Assembly: GCA_020850945.1 (NCBI GenBank)
Contig: JADZDR010000062.1
Coordinates: 1-56,606, forward strand
Reading direction: 5' to 3'
Length of the DNA: 56,606 nt
Origin: Acidimicrobiia bacterium
Lineage (GTDB): Bacteria; Actinomycetota; Acidimicrobiia; UBA2766
A model generated the notes under the pieces. That model had not been told where the DNA came from. It did no database searches and saw only the letters and a program-made list of their open reading frames with translations. Each line of letters starts with the position of its first letter. Positions within the stretch are counted from its first letter, which is position 1. Shown piece after piece: positions 35,292 through 44,635 of this stretch. Position numbers and translations under genes: made by a program.

Positions 35292-36938
35292 TCAGTCCGC
35301 GACAAGCCGCTCCCGCGCCCACGCGTAGTCGGGCTTGCCCATCTGATTGCGCCGGATCGCGGGGGACGAGACCCATCGTTTCGGGATCTTGTAGCCGGCC
35401 AGTTGCGTGCGGAGATGCGCCTCGAGAACGTCCCAGCCGACTTCGCGACCGTCTCGGACGGCCACGACCGCACCCACGGCCTCACCCCAACGCGGGTGCG
35501 TGAATCCGGCAACGAGCGCGTCCTCTACGGCAGGGTGAGACTTGAGGACCTGTTCGACCTCCTCCGGATACACCTTCTCCCCGCCCGTGTTGATACAGAA
35601 GCTCCCCCTTCCCAGGAGGAGGATCTCGCCGTCTGCAGTCCGCACAGCCTGGTCGCCCGGGATGGAACAGCGCACACCGTCCACGACCGGGAAGGTGGCC
35701 TCGGTCTTGACGGGGTCCTTGTAGTAGCCGAGCGGCACGCGTCCTCTCTGGGCAAGCCAGCCGACCTCCCCCACGTCTGCCCGCCTGTACGGCACGTCGA
35801 GTGAGAGGACGTCGGCCGTCGGCTCGAGCGCGAACCGCTGCGCACCGGCCGTGTCGGGTGGCCGATCGCACGTGGACTCGTTCATGGCCGTGGCGCCCGA
35901 CTCCGACGAGCCGACCGTGTCGAGGATGCGCAGGCGCGGGATCCGGTCGAGAAGGGCCGCTTTGCGTGCCGGAGACGCGATCGCGCCGCTGCTCATCACG
36001 AACCGCAGGGACGACACGTCGTAGTCGCCGCGTTCGAGCTCGTCGACGAGGGGCCCCAGGAACGCGTCTCCGATCAACTGGAGGTATACGACACGCTCTG
36101 CCTCGACGGTCGACCAGATGCCCGCAGGGTCGAGGTGGTCCGGGGAGGGAGGCAGGACGAGTGTGCCCCCCTGCAGGAGGATCACGAATGCCGCCCAGTG
36201 GCCGCCGCCGTGCATGAACGGGGACGACGCGATCCCGGGCAGAGGACGACTCCCGACCGCCCGCGCGACTGCATCCGCGGGCGTGCGGAAGCCGCGGAGC
36301 GCCCCGCCGAGGGCCGCGAAGTACCAGTCCTCCTGCCGCCACACGGCGCCCTTGGGCCATCCCGTCGTACCACCCGTGTAGAGGATGTACCTGTCGTCAC
36401 CCGTCGCCTCGGGCAGGGAGACCGCCGGGGCGGGGGCGTCGAGCAGGTCCGCGAGGGCAACGGAGCCGTCGAGGGGGGGTGCCGGCGAGCCGTCGTCGAC
36501 GTGGAAGAGGGCGGGTGCGGCGCCGCACATCTCGATCGCGTCGGCGAGCTCGGACCCGAAACGCGTCTGGTAGACCACCGCACGCAGATCGGCGTTCTCG
36601 ATGACGTACGCGAGCTCGGCTGCCGTGTACCGGTAGTTGACGTTGACCGGCACGAGGCGTGCGCGGAAACAGGCTGCCATCGTCTCGATGTACTCGGGGC
36701 AGTTGCCGCAGAGGAGGCCGACGTGGTCCTGCACGGACCCGATGCGCGCGTCCAGAGTCGCGATGTGAGCCGTGTCCCCCCGACACGCGAGCCCCGCCGC
36801 CACGAGCCCGGCGGCGAGACGCGACGTCCGTGCGTCGAGCTCACGCCACGTCGTGCGCGTCTCCGGTGTGACGATCGCGAGCCGGTCGGGCAGCCCACGC
36901 GCGATCCCGGTGACGAGATCCGAGATGCAGAACTCCAT
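35292..36938 (-). CDS. Acyl-CoA synthetase (AMP-binding, FadD-like)
   Basis: 548 residues from the ATG at 36938. Motif A3 YILYTGGTTGWPKGAVW is clear; the A5-like region is TVGSSESGA, the hinge GRGSFCINTGGEKVYPEEVE, and the C-terminal lysine lies in RRNQMGKPDY. It activates a carboxylic acid to the acyl-adenylate and then the CoA thioester. The substrate is not determinable. The gap to the helicase gene (35097-35291) holds no recognised gene or clear terminator. Confidence 0.92.
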   Translation of the reverse strand: MEFCISDLVTGIARGLPDRLAIVTPETRTTWRELDARTSRLAAGLVAAGLACRGDTAHIATLDARIGSVQDHVGLLCGNCPEYIETMAACFRARLVPVNVNYRYTAAELAYVIENADLRAVVYQTRFGSELADAIEMCGAAPALFHVDDGSPAPPLDGSVALADLLDAPAPAVSLPEATGDDRYILYTGGTTGWPKGAVWRQEDWYFAALGGALRGFRTPADAVARAVGSRPLPGIASSPFMHGGGHWAAFVILLQGGTLVLPPSPDHLDPAGIWSTVEAERVVYLQLIGDAFLGPLVDELERGDYDVSSLRFVMSSGAIASPARKAALLDRIPRLRILDTVGSSESGATAMNESTCDRPPDTAGAQRFALEPTADVLSLDVPYRRADVGEVGWLAQRGRVPLGYYKDPVKTEATFPVVDGVRCSIPGDQAVRTADGEILLLGRGSFCINTGGEKVYPEEVEQVLKSHPAVEDALVAGFTHPRWGEAVGAVVAVRDGREVGWDVLEAHLRTQLAGYKIPKRWVSSPAIRRNQMGKPDYAWARERLVAD

Positions 36939-37039
36939 GGCAGCGGAGCGTACGACACCTCGCACGCGTGCGCACGAACGCTTGATTTCCGGCCGGTGCT
37001 GCCGATCATGTCCCAGGGAGGAAGGCCCGGGGTGAAACG

Positions 37040-37579
37040 ATGCGAGACAGAGCTTGGCGCGACGCGCCATCAGACAGGGAACGCTGTCCGGCCGAGACGG
37101 ACCTCACGCTCGCGGCCATGGCGGGGTTCGTGGTCGGGTTCCTGATCATCGTCGGCCTCGCCCTGTGGGCGACTCGACCCGTGCCTGCCCCGACGCGTTC
37201 GGACGGGCTCCTCTCGGCCGTGCCGGGACGTGCGACGTTCGAGGTCGCGGCGCTCGATGCGCTGGTTGCACTCTCCAGGACGCGCCCCGCCGGCGAACCG
37301 ACCGCGACGACGATCGGCTCGTGGGGCGGTGACTACCTCGAGGAGGGGGTCGCCACGGCTCGTGAGACGTTGGCGTTCCACGCAGCCCCGGTCGAGGTGC
37401 AGGAGGTCCGGGACCACCTCGTGCAGGCCCTCGACAGTTACATGGTCGCAGTGGCTGCCGCCCGGTCCTGCGTCACGGAGCAGACGGCCGCGTGTCGGCC
37501 CCAGCTCGGCGACCTGCGCGACGTGGCGGCAGAGGTGGACCGCCTCGCAGGCGACCTCCGCCTCTTCCTCTTCGGCTGA
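37040..37579 (+). CDS. Single-pass membrane protein of unknown function
   Basis: 179 residues; ATG preceded by GGGGTGA. One hydrophobic helix (~24-45), then an Ala/Arg-rich, mostly helical extracytoplasmic or cytoplasmic domain with two cysteines (SCVTEQTAACRP). No family recognised. It converges with glnB, leaving 9 bp between stops. Confidence 0.65.
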   Translation: MRDRAWRDAPSDRERCPAETDLTLAAMAGFVVGFLIIVGLALWATRPVPAPTRSDGLLSAVPGRATFEVAALDALVALSRTRPAGEPTATTIGSWGGDYLEEGVATARETLAFHAAPVEVQEVRDHLVQALDSYMVAVAAARSCVTEQTAACRPQLGDLRDVAAEVDRLAGDLRLFLFG

Positions 37580-37588
37580 TCCGGCTGT

Positions 37589-37930
<342 letters not shown>

Positions 37931-37986
37931 TCAATCCTCTCCCTCTCGGACGTGCAGCCACACGCCCGTCGCAACACCGTGGTCGT

Positions 37987-39318
37987 TCACTCGTCCACAC
38001 TCCTCGTGACCCCGCCGGATTCCCCGGCGTCACCTCGCCCGGATGCCGTTGCTGCCTCGGCGACGATACCCGCCAGACCTGTGACCTGACCTGCCTCCGC
38101 CTCGTCGAAGATGTAGCCGGATTCGGAGTGCTGGCTCAGGTCGAGCCCGACGACCTCGTCGTCCTCCTCGACCCGCAGACCGACCGTCCAGTCGGCGATC
38201 TTGGCGATCACGAAGCTCACGATCAGGGAGTAGACGATGACGATGCCCGCGCCCGCCGCCTGTCGGCCGAGTTGTTCGAGGCTCCCCCCCACGCCGTCGT
38301 TGAGCACAGGGAGGACGAGCAGACCGGTGAGCAGCGCCCCGAGCAGGCCACCGACGAAGTGCACACCGACCACGTCCAGCGAGTCGTCGTACTTGAAACG
38401 GGTCTTGAGCTGGATCGCGAGGTAGCAGACGACGCCTGCACCGAGGCCGATGATGACGGCACCGCGGATGCCGACGAAACCCGCTGCCGGCGTGATCGCG
38501 ACGAGACCCGCCACGGCACCGGTCGCCGCCCCCAAAGTCGTGGGGCGGCCGTCTCTGACCCACTCGGTGAAGGTCCAGGCGAGAACGGCGACACCTGTCG
38601 CCACCTGCGTCGTGATGAACGCGTTGAGGGCGACACCGTTGGCACCGAGCGCGGACCCGGCGTTGAAGCCGAACCAGCCGAACCAGAGGATGCCCGCGCC
38701 GAGCGCGGTCAGGACGATGCTGTGGGGTGGCATGCCGCGCTGGGGCCAACCCTTCCGCGGCCCGAGGACTATCGCCATCACGAGGGCGGCGATGCCGGCG
38801 TTGATGTGGACGACGGTGCCCCCGGCGAAGTCGAGTGCGCCGATCTGCTCGCCGATGAAGCCGCCCCCCCACACCCAGTGGGCCACGACGGGATAGACGA
38901 AGATCGACCACAGGGCGGTGAAGAGCATGAAGCCCGAGAACTTGATGCGCTCGGCGAAGGCGCCGATGATCAGGGCCGGAGTGATGATGGCGAACATCAT
39001 CTGGTAGATGAACGAGACGCCGACGTGCTCGGCAACGCTCGCGGGTGTGAGGACGTCGAGGCCGCGGGCGAAGTAGTACGTGGACGGGTTGCCGAAGAGC
39101 TTCCAATCTCCCGGACCGATCGGATCACCGAACGCGATCGTGTAACCGACGACCACCCAGATCAGGGTGACGAGGCCCATGCACATGAAGACGTGCATGA
39201 TGATCGAGAGCACGTTCTTCTGACGCACGAGCCCCCCGTAGAACATGGCGAGTCCGGGCGACATGAAGAGCACGAGCGCGCTCGACACGAGCATCCAGGC
39301 GAGATCTCCGGTATCCAT
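37987..39318 (-). CDS. amtB: Ammonium transporter
   Basis: 443 residues from the ATG at 39318 with GGAGG upstream. About eleven membrane helices. The twin pore histidines are visible in GTVVHINAG and VVGVHFVGG, and the periplasmic Phe/Trp gate region WGGGFIGEQ is present. No cleavable signal peptide is obvious, starting with DLAWMLVSSALVLFM. The C-terminal cytoplasmic tail (~400-443) is acidic and longer than in E. coli AmtB. It conducts ammonium across the cytoplasmic membrane and is gated by the PII protein encoded next in the operon. Confidence 0.95.
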   Translation of the reverse strand: MDTGDLAWMLVSSALVLFMSPGLAMFYGGLVRQKNVLSIIMHVFMCMGLVTLIWVVVGYTIAFGDPIGPGDWKLFGNPSTYYFARGLDVLTPASVAEHVGVSFIYQMMFAIITPALIIGAFAERIKFSGFMLFTALWSIFVYPVVAHWVWGGGFIGEQIGALDFAGGTVVHINAGIAALVMAIVLGPRKGWPQRGMPPHSIVLTALGAGILWFGWFGFNAGSALGANGVALNAFITTQVATGVAVLAWTFTEWVRDGRPTTLGAATGAVAGLVAITPAAGFVGIRGAVIIGLGAGVVCYLAIQLKTRFKYDDSLDVVGVHFVGGLLGALLTGLLVLPVLNDGVGGSLEQLGRQAAGAGIVIVYSLIVSFVIAKIADWTVGLRVEEDDEVVGLDLSQHSESGYIFDEAEAGQVTGLAGIVAEAATASGRGDAGESGGVTRSVDE

Positions 39319-39461
39319 TCCAATCCTCCGCCGTGCTGTCCGGGCGACGGGCGCCCGAGGTGGCCGCAGGCAGGATATGAGGAACGGATGCATTCGCGCC
39401 ACAACCGATGCGTGTGGAGACGCGCGCGCCGGCGGGATGGGTACACGGCGGGGGCTCTCCC

Positions 39462-39467
39462 TAGACT
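39462..39467 (+). promoter_or_regulatory. Candidate -10 box for the thiolase gene
   Basis: TAGACT within CTAGACTCG, in the divergent region between amtB and the thiolase gene, 23 nt before the ATG and followed by AGGAGG. The same nonamer precedes the 3-hydroxybutyryl-CoA dehydrogenase gene at 13629-13637. Confidence 0.4.
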
Positions 39468-39490
39468 CGGATCGCAGGAGGTTTCCCATC

Positions 39491-40678
39491 ATGTCCAAGA
39501 CCGTCATCGTCAGCGGCGCGCGCACACCGATCGGCAAGATGCAGGGTGCCCTCGCCGGATTCTCCGCTTCAGACCTGGGCGGCATCGCCATCAAGGCGGC
39601 TCTCGAACGCGCCGGCCTGGACGGCGAACAGGTGGACTACGTGATCCTCGGCCAGGTGCTCCAGGCAGGCCAGGGCCAGAACCCGGCCCGCCCCGCTGCC
39701 GTCGGAGGCGGCATCCCGATGACCGTCCCCTCGATCACCGTCAACAAGGTCTGCCTCTCGGGCATCAACGCTCTCGCCCTGGCCGACCAGCTGATCCGTC
39801 TCGGAGAGTGTGACGTGGTCGTCGCCGGCGGCATGGAGTCGATGACGAACGCCCCGTATCTCCTCAAGAAGGCACGTGCCGGCTACCGGTACGGGAACGA
39901 CACGATCTACGACTCCCTGGCCGACGACGGCCTCTACTGCACGTTCGACCAGAAGGCGATGGGACACGCCACGGACGAGTACAACTCGGACTGGTCGTTC
40001 GGCCGCGCCGAACAGGACGAGTTCTCCGCTCGCAGCCACGAGCTCGCTGCCGCCGCCCAGAAGAACGGGGCCTTCGAGGACGAGATCGTCCCCGTGGAGG
40101 TGCCCCAGCGCAAGGGTGATCCCGTGATCTTCGACACGGACGAGGGCGTGCGTCCGGGAACCACGGCCGAGACCCTCGGCAAGCTCCCGCCTGCGTTCAT
40201 CCGGGACGGCGGCACGATAACGGCCGGGAACGCCTCGCAGATCTCCGATGGGGCATGTGCCCTGGTGCTCGTGAGCGAAGACAAGGCGAAGGAGCTCGGC
40301 CTCCCAATCCTGGGCGAGATCGTGGCGCACGGCCAGATCGCGGGCGCAGGACCCGCGCTGCACTCGATGCCGGCCGCGGCGATCACGAAGGCTCTCGAGA
40401 AGGCCGGCCTGTCGATCGACGACATCGACCTCTTCGAGGTGAACGAAGCGTTCGCCGCCGTCTCGCTCGCCGCGCTCGAGGAGCTCGGCGTGCCCGCCGA
40501 GAAGCTCAACGTCAACGGCGGCGCTGTGGCGCTCGGCCACCCCATCGGCATGAGCGGCGCCCGCATCGTCCTCCACGGCCTCTTCGAACAGCGCCGCCGC
40601 GGCGGGGGGCTCGTCGCCGCCGGCATCTGCGGCGGGGGTGGCCAGGGTGACGCCCTGATCGTTCGCGCCCTCCCCTGA
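39491..40678 (+). CDS. Acetyl-CoA C-acetyltransferase (thiolase)
   Basis: 395 residues; ATG with AGGAGG 7 nt upstream. Nucleophile Cys88 in NKVCLSG; the other active-site motifs are NEAFA, GGAVALGHPIGMSGAR and CGGGGQGDA. The size and motifs fit biosynthetic thiolases (AtoB/PhaA), which condense two acetyl-CoA, or the reverse in beta-oxidation. With the 3-hydroxybutyryl-CoA dehydrogenase and Ccr elsewhere in the window it could form a C4 route; only the crotonase step is missing. A copy of the 80-bp repeat lies between its stop and that of recR. Confidence 0.94.
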   Translation: MSKTVIVSGARTPIGKMQGALAGFSASDLGGIAIKAALERAGLDGEQVDYVILGQVLQAGQGQNPARPAAVGGGIPMTVPSITVNKVCLSGINALALADQLIRLGECDVVVAGGMESMTNAPYLLKKARAGYRYGNDTIYDSLADDGLYCTFDQKAMGHATDEYNSDWSFGRAEQDEFSARSHELAAAAQKNGAFEDEIVPVEVPQRKGDPVIFDTDEGVRPGTTAETLGKLPPAFIRDGGTITAGNASQISDGACALVLVSEDKAKELGLPILGEIVAHGQIAGAGPALHSMPAAAITKALEKAGLSIDDIDLFEVNEAFAAVSLAALEELGVPAEKLNVNGGAVALGHPIGMSGARIVLHGLFEQRRRGGGLVAAGICGGGGQGDALIVRALP

Positions 40679-40712
40679 GGCCTCGGCCGAGAGGGTGGGC
40701 CCTCCCCCCTTC

Positions 40713-40792
40713 TTGCGCGCGAAACGCGTTGTTGCGCGCGAAGCGCACTTGAGCGAGCGTGATTCGCGCGCAAGTTCGCGGTTCGCGCGCAA
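40713..40792. repeat. 80-bp four-site mirror repeat, copy B
   Basis: TTGCGCGCGA units at 40713-40722 and 40732-40741, inverted TCGCGCGCAA units at 40764-40773 and 40783-40792; spacing 9, 22 and 9 nt as in copy A. It lies between the convergent thiolase and recR genes and begins 12 nt after the recR stop, the same distance as copy A from its gene. A G/C box (GGGTGGGCCC) and TTC flank the left end. Confidence 0.95.
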
Positions 40793-40804
40793 GTTCGAGG
40801 CGGT

Positions 40805-41422
40805 TCAGAGGGAGTGACGCCCGGCGAGGGCGCGTCCGAGCGTGACCTCATCTGCGTATTCGAGGTCGCCGCCGACCGGCAGACCCGACGCGATGCGGCT
40901 CACGGCGAGATCGCTGCGGTCGAGGGTCTGGAGCTCCCGGAGGAGGTAGGCGGCGGTCGCCTCGCCGTCGACGGTCGGGTTCGTGCAGAGGATGACCTCC
41001 TGCACCTCGTACGTGCCGTTGGGCTCGACGGCGGTCACGCGCTCCATCAACTCACGCACGCGGAGACGCTCGGGTGTGATCCCGTCGAGTGGGCTGAGTG
41101 CTCCGCCGAGGACGTGGTAGAGACCGTTGAACTCGTGTGTGCGTTCGAGCGCGACGACGTCGCGCGCCTCCTCGACCACGCAGATGGCAGAAGGGTCCCG
41201 CTTCGGGTTCGCACAGATGCGGCAGAGCTCACCCGCGGCCACGTTGTGGCAGCGCGTGCAGAAACCCACCTTCTCGAGGGCGAGGAGCGCGTGCGCGAAG
41301 CGCTCGATGTCGACCCGCTCCACACCGAGGAGGTGGAACACGAGCCGCTGCGCCGACTTCGGTCCGATGCCGGGTAGGCGGCCGAACTCGTCGATCAGAT
41401 CCTGAACCGGGCCCTCGTACAC
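40805..41422 (-). CDS. recR: Recombination protein RecR
   Basis: 205 residues from a GTG with GGAGG upstream; the frame stays open upstream without coding signal. Contains the helix-hairpin-helix ([17 protein letters not shown]), the four-cysteine zinc finger [16 protein letters not shown], and the Toprim motif [14 protein letters not shown]. RecR works with RecO/RecF to load RecA at gaps. It is third in a dnaX-ybaB-recR cluster, an order widely conserved in bacteria. Confidence 0.96.
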   Translation of the reverse strand: MYEGPVQDLIDEFGRLPGIGPKSAQRLVFHLLGVERVDIERFAHALLALEKVGFCTRCHNVAAGELCRICANPKRDPSAICVVEEARDVVALERTHEFNGLYHVLGGALSPLDGITPERLRVRELMERVTAVEPNGTYEVQEVILCTNPTVDGEATAAYLLRELQTLDRSDLAVSRIASGLPVGGDLEYADEVTLGRALAGRHSL

Positions 41423-41441
41423 TTCCGACCTCCGGTCCGTA

Positions 41442-41888
41442 TCAGGAGCCCATGAGGCCACCGAGATCCAGCCCGAGGCCGGCACCGAGCCCGCCGAGAT
41501 CGAGGCCGCCCGTGATCGAGCCCATGCGCTCCTCAGCCGTCTGCTTGGCAAGGCGCAGAGCCTCGTTCACACCGGCGACGATCAGGTCCTGGAGCATGTC
41601 GACGTCGTCGGGGTCGACCGCGTCGGGATCGATCTCGACGGCCACGACCTCCTGGTTGCAGGTCACTACGACCTTGACGATGCCACCCCCCACGGTCGCC
41701 TCGACCGTCTCGTCGCCGAGGGCCTCCTGCGTCGCCTGCATGTCGGCCTGCATCTGCTGCACCTGGGCGAGCATGTCACCCATGTCGGGCATGCCGCCCT
41801 TGGCCTTGGGTTGCATCGCCCCGCCCGCGGCCGTGCGTCGCTGTGTGCTGCCTCGCGGCTTGGGTTTCCTCGGCTTGGACTTGGCCAT
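41442..41888 (-). CDS. YbaB/EbfC nucleoid-associated protein
   Basis: 148 residues. The YbaB core starts near [16 protein letters not shown] and contains [21 protein letters not shown]. Compared with the ~105-residue E. coli protein it has an extra Lys/Arg/Pro-rich N-terminal ~30 residues and a Gly/Leu-rich tail ([18 protein letters not shown]). It binds DNA non-specifically as a dimer. Sits between dnaX and recR on one transcript, 19 nt before the recR start. Confidence 0.93.
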   Translation of the reverse strand: MAKSKPRKPKPRGSTQRRTAAGGAMQPKAKGGMPDMGDMLAQVQQMQADMQATQEALGDETVEATVGGGIVKVVVTCNQEVVAVEIDPDAVDPDDVDMLQDLIVAGVNEALRLAKQTAEERMGSITGGLDLGGLGAGLGLDLGGLMGS

Positions 41889-41929
41889 GTCCCGAGGATA
41901 GCCACCGGTGCCGAAACGCCCCCGGCCAC

Positions 41930-43717
41930 CTAGTTGTCGAGAGGGCGTTCCTCGACCACCTCGGCACCGAGCTCGGCCGTGACCAGATCGATCACGTCGT
42001 GGCCGGTCTGACCGCCGGGTGTGGAGTCCTCGACGGCGCTGAAGGTGTCCGCCACGCCGGTGTCGGTGGCTGCCGGCGGACTCGTCGACTCACCGTCGCC
42101 GCCCGGGCCCGGCACCACCCCCGCGACCGTGCCCTCGATCGTCAGAGGTGCGCCGACGACCTCCCGCGTCGCGTCCGTGAAGAGCTCGCGGGCCACGTCC
42201 TTCGTCGCCTGCTCCCTGTTGAAGGAATGCGCGAACCTGATCGTCACCTTGTCGCCCTCGAAACCGACAGGCACGCTGTCCACGAAGAACGCACCGACAC
42301 GCCGGTTGCGACTCTTGAGCGTGGACACGACGACCCCCCACAGCGCCTCGACATCGCCGAGCCCTACGGGAGTGGCACCTGTCTGCGCTTCCTCCGTCTG
42401 CACTTCGACCCGGGGGACGACCGTGTCGACCTCCTGTTGCACAGGCTCGTGGCTCTCCCGAGTCTCGGACTCCGGGCTCTCCCGCGGCTCGGAGTCCGGG
42501 CTCTCCGGCTCACTCGCGGCCTGTTCCCGCGCAGGCGCACGCGCGGCCGGAACGGCGTTGCGTTCGAGCGCCTCGACCCGCACAGCGAGGGCATCGGGGG
42601 TCGCGTCCGCTTCGGGTACGCAGATGGTGACGAGGGTCGACTCGAGCTCGATGCGTGTGTCGAGCGCCTGGGGCATCCGCGAGAGCGACTGGCCCATGAG
42701 CGAGAGGGCACGCGTGGCCCGCGCGGGTGCCCACATCCCGGCCTGCGTGGACATGCGCGCCCGATCCTCTGCGCCCGCATCGACGAGGTCGGTCGCCTCC
42801 GGTGCCACGCAACACAGGAACACGCCTCGCAGCCAGCCCGCGAACTCCCGCGCGAGGACTCGCGGGTCGATGCCGCGAGCGAGGATCTCGTGCAGGCGGG
42901 TTACGGCTGCACCCGGATCCGCGTCGACGAGGGCATCCGCCAGGGACGCGAGGTCCTCGGTGTCGAGACCGCCGAACAGGCGCTGCACATCGCCGAGGGC
43001 GACACCCCCGTCGCAGAGCGCATGCGCCTGCTCGAGCAGCCCGAGCGCGTCTCTCACGCTGCCCCGTGCCCTGCGGGCAATGGCCTCGATCGCAGGCGCC
43101 TCCACCTCCATCCCCTCCGACACCGCCACAGCCTGCAACCGCGCCGAGAGGTCCGGCACCGAGATCGGACGGAAGTCGAAGCGCTGGCAGCGTGAGAGGA
43201 TCGTCGGGATCATGCGGTCTGCGTCCGTCGTGGCAAGGACGAAGACGACATTCTCGGGTGGTTCCTCGAGAGTCTTGAGAAAGGCGCTCGCACCGTCGCG
43301 ACTCAACTGGTGGACTTCGTCGATTATGAAGACGCTGAACCGGGAGGGATCAGTCGCCGCCTGCTGCGCGCGTTCGGACAGGGCGCGCACATCGTCGATT
43401 CCCCGATGCGTCGCGGCGTCGACCTCGAGCGTGTCGAAGGAAACCCCCCGCGCGATGTCGAGGCAGCTCTCGCACTCGTTGCAGGGCTCGACCGAGGCAG
43501 GCTCGTCATCACGGACCCGGTTCCTGCAGTTGAGGGCCTTCGCGAGGAGACGTGCCGTCGTGGTCTTGCCCGTCCCACGCGGCCCACAGAACAGATACGC
43601 GTGGCCGAGCAGATCGCCCGCGACGGCGTTCTGGAGGGTGCGCGTGACATGTGACTGGCCCACGACGTCCGCGAACCTTTGAGGCCGGTATTTCCGGTAC
43701 AGCGTCTGATGCGTCAC
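41930..43717 (-). CDS. dnaX: DNA polymerase III subunit gamma/tau
   Basis: 595 residues from a GTG with GGAGGCGGA upstream. Clamp-loader ATPase: Walker A GPRGTGKT at 45-52, zinc cysteines Cys64/79/82/85, Walker B IIDEVH (Asp133-Glu134) and sensor ATTDADRMIPTILSRC. Domain III follows to ~365, then a tau-like region with an acidic Ser/Glu/Pro-rich linker (~410-450) and a C-terminal domain ending near 560. It loads the sliding clamp and links polymerase cores. No obvious slippery heptamer for a frameshifted gamma form was noticed. Confidence 0.95.
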   Translation of the reverse strand: MTHQTLYRKYRPQRFADVVGQSHVTRTLQNAVAGDLLGHAYLFCGPRGTGKTTTARLLAKALNCRNRVRDDEPASVEPCNECESCLDIARGVSFDTLEVDAATHRGIDDVRALSERAQQAATDPSRFSVFIIDEVHQLSRDGASAFLKTLEEPPENVVFVLATTDADRMIPTILSRCQRFDFRPISVPDLSARLQAVAVSEGMEVEAPAIEAIARRARGSVRDALGLLEQAHALCDGGVALGDVQRLFGGLDTEDLASLADALVDADPGAAVTRLHEILARGIDPRVLAREFAGWLRGVFLCCVAPEATDLVDAGAEDRARMSTQAGMWAPARATRALSLMGQSLSRMPQALDTRIELESTLVTICVPEADATPDALAVRVEALERNAVPAARAPAREQAASEPESPDSEPRESPESETRESHEPVQQEVDTVVPRVEVQTEEAQTGATPVGLGDVEALWGVVVSTLKSRNRRVGAFFVDSVPVGFEGDKVTIRFAHSFNREQATKDVARELFTDATREVVGAPLTIEGTVAGVVPGPGGDGESTSPPAATDTGVADTFSAVEDSTPGGQTGHDVIDLVTAELGAEVVEERPLDN

Positions 43718-43754
43718 TCCGCCTCCCGCCGGGACTCCGCGCAACAGCGGAGAA

Positions 43755-44027
43755 AAGGCGACCGTGCACCCGCCGTCGATCCTCGCTCCCCGACCGCCAC
43801 CGCAGTCCCCACTCGGGTCAGGCGCTCCTGCGGCACACGGTACGACCGCTTAGGGCTGCTTCCTCCCGGATCTGACCCGGTTCGCAGCTTCCCGTTGCGC
43901 AGGACCCGACCTTCAACGTGATCGCCACGGCTCAGCATCGGTTCGTTGTGGACCTCGGGCGGGAATTCAGCCCCTCATGAGCGGATTGGGGGTACAGGGA
44001 ACCGCTAACTCCCCGCCTAGCACGGTC
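43755..44027 (-). ncRNA. ffs: Signal recognition particle RNA, large type with Alu domain
   Basis: The S-domain core is unmistakable on the minus strand at 43816-43911: GGGTCAGATCCGGGAGGAAG followed by CAGCCCTAAGCGGTC, closed by CCTGCG/CGCAGG and GGTC/GACC. Upstream, CCGTGCTAGGCGGGGAG, TAGCGGTTCCCTGTACC and GAATTCCCGCC match the bacterial Alu domain with its TGTA loop, so the RNA is the long form. The 5' end is set from a TACACT -10 at 44034-44039; the 3' end is set at a TTTT run near 43755 and is approximate. It lies upstream of dnaX, as in many actinobacteria. Confidence 0.87.
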
Positions 44028-44033
44028 GAACGC

Positions 44034-44039
44034 AGTGTA
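44034..44039 (-). promoter_or_regulatory. Candidate -10 box of the SRP RNA gene
   Basis: TACACT on the minus strand, 6-8 nt before the first conserved bases (CCGTGC) of the SRP RNA. No good -35 was seen. Confidence 0.45.
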
Positions 44040-44086
44040 CCCACACGCCGCGGACAGGCACCCGGCCCGATCCGCACCCGCCTGCC

Positions 44087-44434
44087 TCAGGACCAGCCGA
44101 GCTCGTCGAGGCGGTCGTCGTCGATGCCGAAGTGATGGGCGATCTCGTGCAGCACGGTCTCGACGACGAGCTCGCGCAGGGCTTCGACGTCGTCCGCGGT
44201 CTCGAGATGCGGCTCACGGTAGATGAGAACCTGGTCGGGCATCTCGAGACCGTCGCCGTAGGACATCGCACCCCGGGCCGTGAGGTCGACACCCGTGTAG
44301 AGCCCGAGCAGCCCCGGCTCGTCTCCCGCCCGCGTTTCGACGCGGACGACGACGTTGTCGATGAGCTCCGCCAGATGCGGCGGTATCGTATCCAACGCAT
44401 CGACGACGAGCTCCTCGAAATCGTCGTCACTCAT
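44087..44434 (-). CDS. Zincin-like metallopeptidase family protein
   Basis: 115 residues from the ATG at 44434; an ATG at 44446 would add four residues and start only 5 nt beyond the tRNA-Ser 3' end. The zinc motif is HEIAHHFGID (His96, Glu97, His100; Asp105), preceded by DQVLIYREPHLE as in the small bacterial zincin family (DUF1025-like). Family members are probable metallopeptidases of unknown substrate. It reads away from the tRNA and toward the SRP RNA. Confidence 0.85.
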   Translation of the reverse strand: MSDDDFEELVVDALDTIPPHLAELIDNVVVRVETRAGDEPGLLGLYTGVDLTARGAMSYGDGLEMPDQVLIYREPHLETADDVEALRELVVETVLHEIAHHFGIDDDRLDELGWS

Positions 44435-44450
44435 GTGTACGGGCATGGAG

Positions 44451-44537
44451 CGGAGGGAGGGGGATTTGAACCCCCGAGGCGTTGCCGCCAACACGCTTTC
44501 CAGGCGTGCGCCATAGGCCGGACTAGGCGATCCCTCC
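44451..44537 (-). tRNA. tRNA-Ser(GGA)
   Basis: 87 nt including discriminator G. Acceptor GGAGGGA/TCCCTCC, anticodon stem CACGC/GCGTG around CTGGAAA (anticodon GGA), a long variable arm as expected for tRNA-Ser, and T arm GGGGG-TTCAAAT-CCCCC. CCA is not encoded. The 5' end is directly bordered by the 31-bp palindromic repeats. Confidence 0.94.
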
Positions 44538-44542
44538 ATCCT

Positions 44543-44615
44543 GACGTGATCGCAAGCGATCACTTCCTACGCTGACGTGATCGCAAGCGATCACTTCCTA
44601 CGCTGACGTGATCGC
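44543..44615. repeat. 31-bp tandem repeats with an 18-bp palindrome
   Basis: Two full 31-bp copies (44543-44573 and 44574-44604) and a third partial copy begin TGACGTGATCGC. Each full copy contains the perfect palindrome GTGATCGCAAGCGATCAC (44546-44563, 44577-44594); the third gives a half-site GTGATCGC (44608-44615). The block fills the gap between tRNA-Ser(GGA) on the minus strand and tadA on the plus strand, exactly where both promoters must lie. Confidence 0.95.
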
Positions 44616-44635
44616 AGGGCAGGAAGGACAATCAT

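Noticed and set aside
31080-35804. Long plus-strand open frames opposite the helicase and acyl-CoA synthetase genes
   Set aside because: Antisense to genes with clear motifs and ribosome sites; compositions are shadow-like.
39319-39490. GlnR-type box upstream of amtB
   Set aside because: No GTNAC/GAAAC-like pattern with the needed spacing was found.
41930-43717. Programmed frameshift in dnaX
   Set aside because: No A-rich slippery heptamer was noticed in this GC-rich gene.
44543-44615. CRISPR array from the 31-bp repeats
   Set aside because: Repeats are directly abutting with no unique spacers, and no cas gene is present.
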